A stretch of 64,000 bases of DNA from an uncultured Rubrobacteraceae bacterium (GTDB taxonomy: Bacteria; Actinomycetota; Rubrobacteria; Rubrobacterales; Rubrobacteraceae), in the NCBI GenBank assembly GCA_902806085.1, contig CADCVH010000010.1:1-64000 (forward strand). Direction: 5' to 3'. This document shows positions 39,442 to 47,147 of the stretch, piece by piece; position 1 is the first letter of the stretch; each line of letters starts with the position of its first letter. The notes beneath the pieces are model-generated. The model was not told the origin of the DNA. It saw only the letters and a program-made list of their open reading frames with translations, and searched no databases. The translations under genes and the position numbers were made by a program.

Positions 39442-41592
39442 GTGCCGGCGAACGTACTAAAAGAGATCTTCGGCTTCGATTCCTTCCGCCCGGGTCAGGA
39501 GGCGGTGATTCGGGCGGTTCTTGAGGGGCGGGACACGCTGGCGGTGATGCCGACGGGTGGCGGGAAGAGTTTGTGCTACCAGATCCCGGCGCTCATGCAG
39601 GAGAGCCTGACGGTGATAGTCTCGCCCCTGATCTCCCTGATGAAGGACCAGGTCGATTCGCTTTTGCAGAGCTCCGTCGCGGACGCGGCGGCCCTGCACT
39701 CCGGGCTCTCGCCGGAGGAGCGGTGGGAGGTCGAGCGGAGGGTGCGGACGGGGGAGATCCGGATGCTCTACGTCGCCCCCGAACGCCTGCGCTCCCTCGA
39801 GTTCGTCCTCTCCCTGCGCCGGGCCGGGGTGGGCCTCTTCGTCGTGGACGAGGCGCACTGCATAAGCGAGTGGGGCCACGACTTTCGCCCGGACTACCTG
39901 TTCCTGCCGCGCGCCGTGAGGGATCTCGGCAGCCCGCCGGTCCTCGCGCTCACGGCGACGGCCACGCCGCGCGTGAGGCAGGACATCCGGCGCTCTCTGA
40001 GGATGCGCGACCCGCACGTGGAGGTGACGAGCTTCAACCGGCCGAACCTGACCTACAGGGTCGTTCCGGCGGAGAAGAAGGACAAGCTCGCCCGCATCCT
40101 CGACGTCATCCGGACCTCCCCGCCGCCCGGTATCGTGTACGCCACGACCCGCAAAGAGTGCGACGAGCTGGCCGCCGAGCTGCGCTCCGCCGGGGTGGAC
40201 GCCGCCGCCTACCACGCGGGCATGGGCGCGTCGAAGCGCAACGAGGTGCAGGAACGGTTCATGACCGACGAGGTCGGGGTGGTCGTCGCGACCATCGCCT
40301 TCGGGATGGGCGTGGACAAGCCGAACGTGCGTTTCGTGATCCACGCCGCGATCCCCGGCAGCCTGCCCGCCTACATCCAGGAGTCGGGGAGGGCCGGCAG
40401 GGACGGCGATGCCTCCGAATGCGTGGTGCTGTTCCGCGGGGCCGACGTCGGGCGGCGCAAGCGGCTGGTCACCCTGAACAGCTCGGGGGAGGACGAGGTC
40501 TCCTCGTTCTTCCGGGGGCTCGCGGGGGTGGAGCGGGACGGCCGGGTGAACGTGCCCGCGAACTCGCTCGCCGCACTCGGCGGCGTGGAGCAGGAGGCGG
40601 CCGGGATCGTGCTCGGGAGCCTGGAGAACGCCGGCCTCGTCTCGCGCGGCTACGACGTGTGGGCTGAGGTCGAGGTGCACCGCCTGGACGAGGAGCCGGG
40701 CGACCTGCGCGAGGAGGTGGCCGCCGTGCACGCCGCCTTGCCGGGCGCGGGATCTATCGGCCTGCCGGAGCTCGCCCGCAAGGCCGGGCTCCGCCCCGCC
40801 GTGGTACAAGGGGCCGTCTACAGGATGATGGTGGACGGTGTTGCGGAGGTGGTGCCGCGCGGCTCCCTGGTGGACGTGAGGCTCAAGGTCTCATCCCTGG
40901 ATTCCGAGAGCCGTCGGGACATCGCCGCCAGGCTAAAGGGCCGCGCCTCGACGGCGTACGCCCAGATCCGTGACGTCGAGTCCTACGCGAACCTGAACTC
41001 CTGCCGCCGCGAGCACCTCCTCCGCCACTTCGGCGACACAGAAGAGGTCGCGCCCTGCACCGGCTGCGACTTCTGCCTCGGCGAGGTTAGCCAGGCCCCC
41101 GCTCTTGCCGCCGCGGCGTTCGCCGCGACCCCGACCAACGGGTCGAACCCCGACGTGGACGCCGGCCTCTTCGAGAGGCTCAGGAGCTGGAGGGGGGAGA
41201 AGGCCAGGGAGCAGAAGGTGCCGGCCTACGTGGTGCTGCACAACTCGCACCTGGAGGAGATCTCCGCCCGCAAGCCCCGCACGATCCAGGAGCTCGGCGC
41301 GGTAAAGGGCGTCGGCCTCCGCCGCGCCGCCCGCTACGGAGAAGAGCTGCTGGCGCTGGTCAACGGCGAAAACCTATCGGCTGCGTCTCATGCTCCACCG
41401 GCCGAACCCCCCGAACCGCCAGCCGAGACCGCGGCGACCCCAAACGGCTACCGCCCGCACCTGGAGGCCGCCGCCGGCCTGCTCAGGTCCGGCAAAGGCG
41501 CCGACGCCGTCCCGGAACTCGCCCGCGCCCTGCAACTGGGAGGCGATAGAGCCCGCGAGGCGGTAGACGACCTGCTCCGACAACAGGGCTGA
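39442..41592 (+). CDS. recQ: RecQ-family ATP-dependent DNA helicase
   Basis: A 716-aa 3'-5' helicase of replication repair and recombination. Walker A MPTGGGKSLCYQ near residue 35, DEAH box VVDEAHCISEWGHDFRPDY near 135 with the RecQ aromatic-rich loop, motif VI ESGRAGRDG near 315, the Zn-binding Cys set (CRREHLLRHF then CTGCDFC, about 520-545), and an HRDC domain (LRSWRGEKAREQKVPAYVVL, about 575-645). A Pro/Ala-rich linker and a short helical tail end the protein. The start follows the promoter argument above; ATG 39418 is the alternative. Confidence 0.92.
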   Translation: MPANVLKEIFGFDSFRPGQEAVIRAVLEGRDTLAVMPTGGGKSLCYQIPALMQESLTVIVSPLISLMKDQVDSLLQSSVADAAALHSGLSPEERWEVERRVRTGEIRMLYVAPERLRSLEFVLSLRRAGVGLFVVDEAHCISEWGHDFRPDYLFLPRAVRDLGSPPVLALTATATPRVRQDIRRSLRMRDPHVEVTSFNRPNLTYRVVPAEKKDKLARILDVIRTSPPPGIVYATTRKECDELAAELRSAGVDAAAYHAGMGASKRNEVQERFMTDEVGVVVATIAFGMGVDKPNVRFVIHAAIPGSLPAYIQESGRAGRDGDASECVVLFRGADVGRRKRLVTLNSSGEDEVSSFFRGLAGVERDGRVNVPANSLAALGGVEQEAAGIVLGSLENAGLVSRGYDVWAEVEVHRLDEEPGDLREEVAAVHAALPGAGSIGLPELARKAGLRPAVVQGAVYRMMVDGVAEVVPRGSLVDVRLKVSSLDSESRRDIAARLKGRASTAYAQIRDVESYANLNSCRREHLLRHFGDTEEVAPCTGCDFCLGEVSQAPALAAAAFAATPTNGSNPDVDAGLFERLRSWRGEKAREQKVPAYVVLHNSHLEEISARKPRTIQELGAVKGVGLRRAARYGEELLALVNGENLSAASHAPPAEPPEPPAETAATPNGYRPHLEAAAGLLRSGKGADAVPELARALQLGGDRAREAVDDLLRQQG

Positions 41593-41648
41593 AACGCCCG
41601 TAGCCGCCGGAAGCGGCTTGCCAACCGGCTACGAAAAGGGAGAGAACC

Positions 41649-42170
41649 GTGAGACTAGAAGGCAAGAAGGTGGCCGTCCTGCTGGCCGGCGGGTTCGAGG
41701 ACCTGGAGTATTGGGTCACGGTGATGCGGCTGCAAGAAGAAGGGGCCGAGGTGGTCACGGTAGGCCCGGACAAGGAGCCGGTATCCGGCAAGAACGCGCT
41801 CGAGGCCCGCGCCGACGCGACCGCCGACGAGGTGGACGCGGGGACGCTGGACGGGGTCGTCATACCGGGTGGGTGGGCGCCTGACAAGCTCAGGCGGTAT
41901 TCGGAGATCACGGGCCTCGTCAGGACCGTCCACGAGGGGGGCAAGACCGTCGGCATCATCTGCCACGGGGGGCTCGTCGCGATCTCGGCCGGCATCGTAG
42001 ACGGCGCCCGGGCGACGGGCTCGCTCGGCATAAAGGACGACCTCGTGAACGCCGGCGCGACCTGGGTGGACGAGGCGGCTTTCAGGGACGGGAACCTCGT
42101 GTGGGGCCGCGTCGTGGCCGACATCCCGGACTTCAACCGCGAGCTCGTCGCCGCGCTGGCCGAAGGCTGA
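41649..42170 (+). CDS. DJ-1/PfpI-family protein
   Basis: A 173-aa DJ-1/PfpI-superfamily protein. GTG 41649 has GGGAGAG upstream. VAVLLAGGFEDLEYWVTVMRL carries the conserved Glu; GVVIPGGWAPDKLR and IICHGGLVAISAG place the nucleophile Cys in the ICHG elbow. Relatives (PfpI, YhbO, YajL) act in stress response as glyoxalase/deglycase or peptidase-like enzymes; the exact reaction is debated. It follows recQ by 56 nt and may be cotranscribed. Confidence 0.85.
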   Translation: MRLEGKKVAVLLAGGFEDLEYWVTVMRLQEEGAEVVTVGPDKEPVSGKNALEARADATADEVDAGTLDGVVIPGGWAPDKLRRYSEITGLVRTVHEGGKTVGIICHGGLVAISAGIVDGARATGSLGIKDDLVNAGATWVDEAAFRDGNLVWGRVVADIPDFNRELVAALAEG

Positions 42171-42334
42171 CCTCACAACCACGGCCGCGAACACCGATCA
42201 TCACGGCGGGATCGCGAACGTGCACATACGTCAGGCATCAGCAATAAACCCCAAACCAGGGATCCTCAAAGCCTTATGCCTACGAGCCCCCCGACCTCGC
42301 TGGTTTGTCCTCCGTTTGAGCAAGCGGCCTGAAG

Positions 42335-42351
42335 CCTACGAAAGCCGCTGT
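42335..42351. repeat. Second copy of the MITE-like right-end sequence
   Basis: CCTACGAAAGCCGCTGT is identical to 2667-2683 in the amiS insertion. Upstream, GCGGCCTGAAG also resembles GCGGCCTCGAAG inside that element. No matching left terminal repeat is found, so this looks like a solitary or decayed end. The surrounding 42171-42462 gap, between the PfpI and sulfatase genes, holds no gene I can support. Confidence 0.5.
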
Positions 42352-42462
42352 AGGGGCACCCTGCCAGGACGCCTCTGCCACCGTCGGTTGCCGCAGCTAG
42401 CCGGTTGCGGCGTTACGGGCGGGTCGAGAGAGTTGGAGGCTCCCCCCCCGAGGCCGACCGTC

Positions 42463-43992
42463 CTATACGGTGGATTCGGGCAGGGGGTCGTAGACGGGCA
42501 GGGGGCCGCCCGCGTCCCTCAAGACGTAGCCCTCGAACATCCGCTTGACGACGTCGGGCTGCTGGGCAGCGAGGTCGTTGTTCATCCCGGGGTCGGCTTC
42601 CCTGTCGTAGAGTTTGGCGTCGACGCCGTCGTGGCGGCAGAACATCACGTAGCGCTCGTCGGTGGTCCAGACGTGGTCGTGGTAGCCGGCCGTAAAGTGG
42701 GAGCGGTCGTCCTCGGGCTCGCCATCGTCGAGGATGACGGAGAGGTCCTGGCCGGTCATCTGCCCGGGCGGCTCTATGCCGAGGTAGCCGAGCACCGTGG
42801 AGGCGACGTCGTAAGTGGAGGCTATGTAGTCGCTCGTCTGGCCCGCGGCCTTACCGTCCGGGTGGCGGATGAAGAAGGGGACGTCCGTGATCTCGGGCCA
42901 CAACACGAACGCGGGCTTGCCCGTGTAGCCGTGCTCGCCGAGGGCAACGCCGTGGTCGGAGACGAGCAGGAGCAAGGTGTTATCGAAGAGGTCCAGCTCC
43001 TCCATCTTGTCCAGGAAGCGTCCGAGCCAGCGGTCGGTCATGGTGACCTCGGCGGAGTAGCGGGCCCGCATGCGTTCGAGCTCCCTCTCGGCGAGGTAGT
43101 CGCTCGGCCCGTAGATGACGGAGAAGGGCTCCTTGAGGTCGTAGGGCCCGTCGTCGTACATCCTCACGTACTCCTCGGGCGGGTCCCAGGGCTCGTGGGG
43201 GTCGTAGGAGTCCACGGTCAGGAAGAACGGGGAGCCCGTCCCGCTCACCGCCTCGAGCGTCTCCGCGGCGCGGGTAAAGACCTGAGGGGCGAACCAGTCT
43301 TCCTCCGTCTGCCTGGCCGCGACGTTCGAGAAGTACTGCTTCATCTGCGCGGTCATCGCCGGGACGTTGCCCTTCATGAGGGCCTTCTCGACCTTTTCGG
43401 GGGGATAGGTCCAGTTGGGCTGGTAGTTGTCCGTGGTCTGTCCCCGGATAAAGTCGAAGGTGTCGAAGCCGCGGTGCATGTCGTAGGAGGCCTTAAACTG
43501 GTGCATGTTGTCCGTGACGAAGAAGGTACCGTAGCCGTTGGCCCGCATCACCTCCGCCAGGGTCGTCTGTTCGCGCGGGATCGGCTGCCAGCCCTGGAGG
43601 ATGATGTCCTCGCCCTGAGGCGGGTCCCAGTCCGTGAAGGGCCACGTCCGGGTGCCGCTGTGTATCGCCCTGCGGGCGTTGATGGTGGGCATGGACTCGG
43701 GGATGGCCCGCGTGAAGACGAGGCTTTCCCGCGCCAGGGAGTCCAGGTTCGGCGTCCGGGCGGCGCGGTCGGCGCCGTAGGTGCCGATGTGGTCCTTTCT
43801 CAGGGAGTCGATGATGACCAGCACCACGTTGGTGCCTCTCCCGTTGCGCGGCGGCGTGGTGCCGGGGAGGCCGGGGACGCGCTCGGCCACGTCGCAGCCC
43901 GCGGCGCCGAGCAGGGTGGCGCCGGCCATTCCGGCCCCGGTCAGCTTCAAAAAATCCCTGCGGCTAAGGGTGCGTGCGGCGCGCTCTCTCAC
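42463..43992 (-). CDS. TAT-exported sulfatase-like lipoprotein without the formylglycine cysteine
   Basis: A 509-aa protein of the alkaline-phosphatase/sulfatase superfamily. SRRDFLKLTG (residues 10-19) is a TAT signal and LLGAAGC gives a lipid anchor. Metal-binding IIDSLRKDHIGTYG and LLVSDHGVALGEHGYTGK are clear. Where sulfatases have C/S-x-P-x-R, this protein has ESMPTINARRAIHSG, with no Cys; the nucleophile would be Ser or Thr, as in phosphoglycerol-transferase and phosphonate-hydrolase relatives. It is therefore probably an extracellular phospho- or phosphonoester hydrolase. Monocistronic. Confidence 0.8.
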   Translation of the reverse strand: MRERAARTLSRRDFLKLTGAGMAGATLLGAAGCDVAERVPGLPGTTPPRNGRGTNVVLVIIDSLRKDHIGTYGADRAARTPNLDSLARESLVFTRAIPESMPTINARRAIHSGTRTWPFTDWDPPQGEDIILQGWQPIPREQTTLAEVMRANGYGTFFVTDNMHQFKASYDMHRGFDTFDFIRGQTTDNYQPNWTYPPEKVEKALMKGNVPAMTAQMKQYFSNVAARQTEEDWFAPQVFTRAAETLEAVSGTGSPFFLTVDSYDPHEPWDPPEEYVRMYDDGPYDLKEPFSVIYGPSDYLAERELERMRARYSAEVTMTDRWLGRFLDKMEELDLFDNTLLLLVSDHGVALGEHGYTGKPAFVLWPEITDVPFFIRHPDGKAAGQTSDYIASTYDVASTVLGYLGIEPPGQMTGQDLSVILDDGEPEDDRSHFTAGYHDHVWTTDERYVMFCRHDGVDAKLYDREADPGMNNDLAAQQPDVVKRMFEGYVLRDAGGPLPVYDPLPESTV

Positions 43993-44083
43993 GGTCCAAG
44001 AGGGTACTATGCGGAAAGTCCGCCTACAAGCCGCCGGACGCGCCCGGGGTGAACCCGGCTACGGGGGCGACAGGCGGGGCTGC

Positions 44084-44089
44084 TAGAAT
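44084..44089 (+). promoter_or_regulatory. -10 element (TAGAAT), leaderless
   Basis: TAGAAT ends 7 nt before ATG 44097; no ribosome site is present between them. Confidence 0.45.
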
Positions 44090-44096
44090 CCCTCCC

Positions 44097-44564
44097 ATGA
44101 GAAGCGTTACCTCTATCGCGGCCGGGATGCTGGTTGCCTTCGCGTTCATCTTGCTGATCCTGTTCGGCATCCTGGCTCCGGTTCTCTCGTGGCTTTTCCA
44201 GGTACAGCCCTCGGCCTCGATGGTAAGGACCTTTGCGCCGTTGGCGCTGGTGGTCTGCGGCCTCGGCTTCTATTTCGGGGGGATGGCCGCGGCGTACAAG
44301 GCGCCGGGCCGTCACCTGTTGCACGGCACCCTCGTCGCCCCCGTGGCGTCCCTGATCTCCCCGGTCATCAACCTGCTTTTCGGCAAGGCCCCGTTCCCCG
44401 GCCTGAACAGCGTGGGCGCGGTGCTGCTGGCCGCGGCCTTTCTCGCCGTCTCGGTGGTCGCCGCCAACGTCGGCGCCAGGCGCGGCCGGACCCTCCGGGC
44501 CCACAACGATCGCGTCATGCGCCTCATCCGCCGCTCCAAAATGCGCGACGCCTCCCGGCAATAA
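44097..44564 (+). CDS. Four-helix membrane protein, function unknown
   Basis: A 155-aa protein with four hydrophobic segments: SIAAGMLVAFAFILLILFGI, FAPLALVVCGLGFYFGGMAA, GTLVAPVASLISPVINLLFG and NSVGAVLLAAAFLAVSVVAA, then a basic cytosolic tail. A longer frame from 43974 would overlap the sulfatase signal region on the other strand, and the -10 hexamer supports ATG 44097. The layout resembles small YrzE-type membrane proteins of Firmicutes and actinobacteria, with no known function. Confidence 0.65.
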   Translation: MRSVTSIAAGMLVAFAFILLILFGILAPVLSWLFQVQPSASMVRTFAPLALVVCGLGFYFGGMAAAYKAPGRHLLHGTLVAPVASLISPVINLLFGKAPFPGLNSVGAVLLAAAFLAVSVVAANVGARRGRTLRAHNDRVMRLIRRSKMRDASRQ

Positions 44565-44712
44565 CCGCCAACCCGGCCCCGCCCCATGGCGTGCTTTCGT
44601 GGACCCGTTTTCGCGGAATGCCGGTTCGGCGGGCGGTGTTGCGGCCAGCGGGCAGCCGTCGTCCGGTTCGGACCGGGGCCGGTAGCGCCCCCTAAGAGGT
44701 TCTCGAACCGAC

Positions 44713-46515
44713 CTAGCGTGCCTGGACGCCGAGTGTCAGGCGTCCCTGGGCGTCCATGCGGGCGTTGGGTTGGCGTTCTGGCTGCGGGACTTCGTCGGGG
44801 TCCTCGCCGGCGCCCGCCAGGTAGACCCTGGGTTCGGGGACGCCTTCGGTCGGGTCGGAGACGTAACGGCGCCAGGCCACGTCTTCCCAGAGAAGGGTAA
44901 GCATCGGCTTTGCGGGGGTTTCGTCGTCCAGGCCGGCGTGTACCCGGGGCAGGCCGAAGGAGCGGGAGATAGAGGCCACCACCCGCGCGTGCTCGCTCCC
45001 GTTGAAGAGCGCGAGGCCTTCCCGAAGCCTGAGCCCGGGCTCCGAGAGGCGCCTGAGGTCCTCGGCGGCCCGGTCCCGCTCTTCGGCGTTCAGCCGGGCC
45101 TCTTCGCTGGCCTCGGCGAGCCGGGCCTCCAGCTCCCGGATCCTCTCCTCCGCGAGGACCTTCTGCGCTTCGGCCTCCTCCGCCCCGATCGTCGGCGTGC
45201 CGGCGGGGTCTTCGGGGTCGCCCCCCGCGGGGTATGCGGGCGCCTGTTCCGGGCCGTGAGGCTGCGGGGAAACTCCGGACGGTTCCTGAGGGAGGGTGGC
45301 GGGTTCTTCCTGCGGTTCTTCGAGCTCGGCGATGCGGTCCTCTCTCGCGGAGATCTCCGCCAGCAGGCGCTCGACCGCGAGCTCGTGGTCCTTCTCCAGG
45401 GCGACCTTCTCCGCGAGGCGGGCGGCCTCCAGTTCCTTCATGCGGGCGCCGTAGGCGCGCCTCTCCGTCTCCAGGCGGATGCCGGCCTCGCGGAGCCGCT
45501 CCTCGAGGGCCCAGGTCTCGGACTTCCTGCGGTCGTCCTCCGCGGCGAGCCGCTCCTCGTACCCCCGACGCAGGCCGGAGATCTCCTCGGCGTGGCGGGC
45601 CCGGAGCGCCCGGTTGTCCGCCTCGCGCTGCGCCTGGAGCGCCTCGATGCGGCGCTCGGAGTCCTCCCGGGCTTCGGCAAGCCTCGTCGCCTGCGCGCGG
45701 CGGAGCTCCCTCTCGCGGCCCTCGGCGAGGGCCTTTACCTCCTTGCGCTCCTCCTTGCGCGCCTCCTCCACCTGCAGCCTGCGCGAGTCCAGTTCCGTTC
45801 GGAGCGACTCTATCTCCATTTCCTGGGTCTCGACGACCGCCTGGTAGTCCTTCTGGAGCTCGAGCTCCCGCCCGGCCGCCGCGTTCTTGAGCGCCCGGAG
45901 CGCCGCCTCGTGCCGCTCTTCGTGGGCGGACCGCTCCTCGGAGACGCGGCGTTCGATCTCCTGGTCCCGGGAGCGCTCGAGCTCCTCCGCCCGCTCGCGG
46001 CCCTCGCGACGGGTAGCCTCCAGGGCGGCTTCGTGGCGCGCTTCTTGCTCCCGGTACTTTGCCCGGAGCTCCTCTTCCCAGATCTCCGAGTCGGTCCGGA
46101 GCGCCTCGATCTCCACAGGGCGGAGATCGAGGCGCTCCGCCCGATCCCGCCCGAGCTCCGCTTTGAGGGCCTCGACGCGCGTCTCGGAGGACGCGGCCTC
46201 GACGTCGGCGCGGCGCTGCTCCTCAAGCGCGCGTCGCACGCTCGCGACCTCGTTTATGTGCTCGTTGCTGATACGGAGTTGCTCGTCCGAGTGGCGGCGT
46301 TTGAGGGCGGAGATCTCGGCCCGGAGCTCCTCGGCCTCGCGCCCCGCGTCGACCCGTCCGGCGACCTCCTCCCCGGCCGCCCTGAGCGCGGCGGTCGCCG
46401 CGTCGAGGTCCCGCCGCAGACCGGCGACCTCCTCCTCCAGGCTCTCTATAAGGGCGCCGGCCGCCTCAAGGCTCGACGCCAGCCCGGCCGCCGCGTCCTC
46501 TGACCCTTCTCTCAC
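44713..46515 (-). CDS. Large coiled-coil protein with a C-terminal globular domain of unknown function
   Basis: A 600-aa protein. Residues about 15-400 are an almost unbroken Glu/Arg/Ala heptad coiled coil, then a Pro-rich hinge (residues 405-455), a second coil, and a 120-residue globular end (LREGLALFNGSEHARVVASI, SFGLPRVHAGLDDETPAKPM, LLWEDVAWRRYV). No ATPase, signal or membrane segment. GTG 46515 has a GGGGGAGGGGGGG tract 3 nt upstream; GTG 46542 is an alternative. Layout recalls cytoskeletal or chromosome-organising coils, but I recognise no family. The Fur gene lies upstream on the same strand (109 nt). Confidence 0.7.
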   Translation of the reverse strand: MREGSEDAAAGLASSLEAAGALIESLEEEVAGLRRDLDAATAALRAAGEEVAGRVDAGREAEELRAEISALKRRHSDEQLRISNEHINEVASVRRALEEQRRADVEAASSETRVEALKAELGRDRAERLDLRPVEIEALRTDSEIWEEELRAKYREQEARHEAALEATRREGRERAEELERSRDQEIERRVSEERSAHEERHEAALRALKNAAAGRELELQKDYQAVVETQEMEIESLRTELDSRRLQVEEARKEERKEVKALAEGRERELRRAQATRLAEAREDSERRIEALQAQREADNRALRARHAEEISGLRRGYEERLAAEDDRRKSETWALEERLREAGIRLETERRAYGARMKELEAARLAEKVALEKDHELAVERLLAEISAREDRIAELEEPQEEPATLPQEPSGVSPQPHGPEQAPAYPAGGDPEDPAGTPTIGAEEAEAQKVLAEERIRELEARLAEASEEARLNAEERDRAAEDLRRLSEPGLRLREGLALFNGSEHARVVASISRSFGLPRVHAGLDDETPAKPMLTLLWEDVAWRRYVSDPTEGVPEPRVYLAGAGEDPDEVPQPERQPNARMDAQGRLTLGVQAR

Positions 46516-46623
46516 GCGCCCCCCCTCCCCCGCGGACAGCACCCCGTCATCGCCCCATCCTCTCGATGGCCCTAAAGGTTAAAGAAAGGCGGGGGCGAGG
46601 TAAAGGGTACGCCCTGGAACGCT

Positions 46624-47055
46624 CTAGCCGGCGGCGCGGCAGGCGGGGCAGAGGCCCTCGACGACCACGGCGGCGCGCGTCACCTCGTAGGGGGTCGCGC
46701 CCCGCAGGCGGTCCTCCAAGTCCCCGAGGTCCACGCCCGGTATTTCGGAAACCTCGCCGCAACCCAGGCAGCGGATGTCCAGGTGCGGGTCCACGTTCAG
46801 GTCGTAACGCGTGGGCGACTCCGACCAGTGCTTGGCGCCTATCACCCCGATCTCCTCGAGAACGGAGAGCGCCTGGTAGACCGTGCCAAGCGCCACGCGC
46901 GGGTTCTTCTTCTTGACCAGGAGGTAGACGTCCTCCGCGGAGGGATGCCCCCGGCTCTCGCCCAGCGCCTCCAGAACCGCCTTGCGCTGCGAGGTCAGGG
47001 TGTAGCCGGACCTGCGAAACCGCTCGCGTATGTCCCTCTCCTGCGTGCCGCCCAT
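46624..47055 (-). CDS. Fur-family transcription regulator (Fur/PerR-type) 1
   Basis: A 143-aa metal-sensing repressor. Winged-helix part: SGYTLTSQRKAVLEALGES, GHPSAEDVYLLVKKKNPRVA, GTVYQALSVLEEIGVIGAKH; dimer part: VDPHLDIRCLGCGEVSEIPG and CPACRAAG, giving two CxxC pairs for structural zinc. ATG 47055 with AGGAAG upstream. The HLDIRC segment resembles PerR/Fur regulatory-metal ligands, but Fur, PerR and Zur cannot be separated safely. It is divergent from sppA. It could act on the two iron boxes in this window. Confidence 0.82.
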   Translation of the reverse strand: MGGTQERDIRERFRRSGYTLTSQRKAVLEALGESRGHPSAEDVYLLVKKKNPRVALGTVYQALSVLEEIGVIGAKHWSESPTRYDLNVDPHLDIRCLGCGEVSEIPGVDLGDLEDRLRGATPYEVTRAAVVVEGLCPACRAAG

Positions 47056-47133
47056 CGCCGTGTCTCTTCCTTCGGTGACCAGTAATCGTTCCTATTCGCG
47101 AGTCTACCATAAGGCCCATCGCCGACCGCGTTG

Positions 47134-47139
47134 TACCAT
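47134..47139 (+). promoter_or_regulatory. -10 element (TACCAT) of sppA, leaderless
   Basis: TACCAT ends 8 nt before GTG 47148 without a ribosome site. Confidence 0.35.
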
Positions 47140-47147
47140 ATCGGTCA

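Noticed and set aside
44770-46503. A 577-codon open frame on the plus strand
   Set aside because: It is the mirror of the coiled-coil gene on the minus strand; open antisense frames are expected at this GC content, and its product has no family features.
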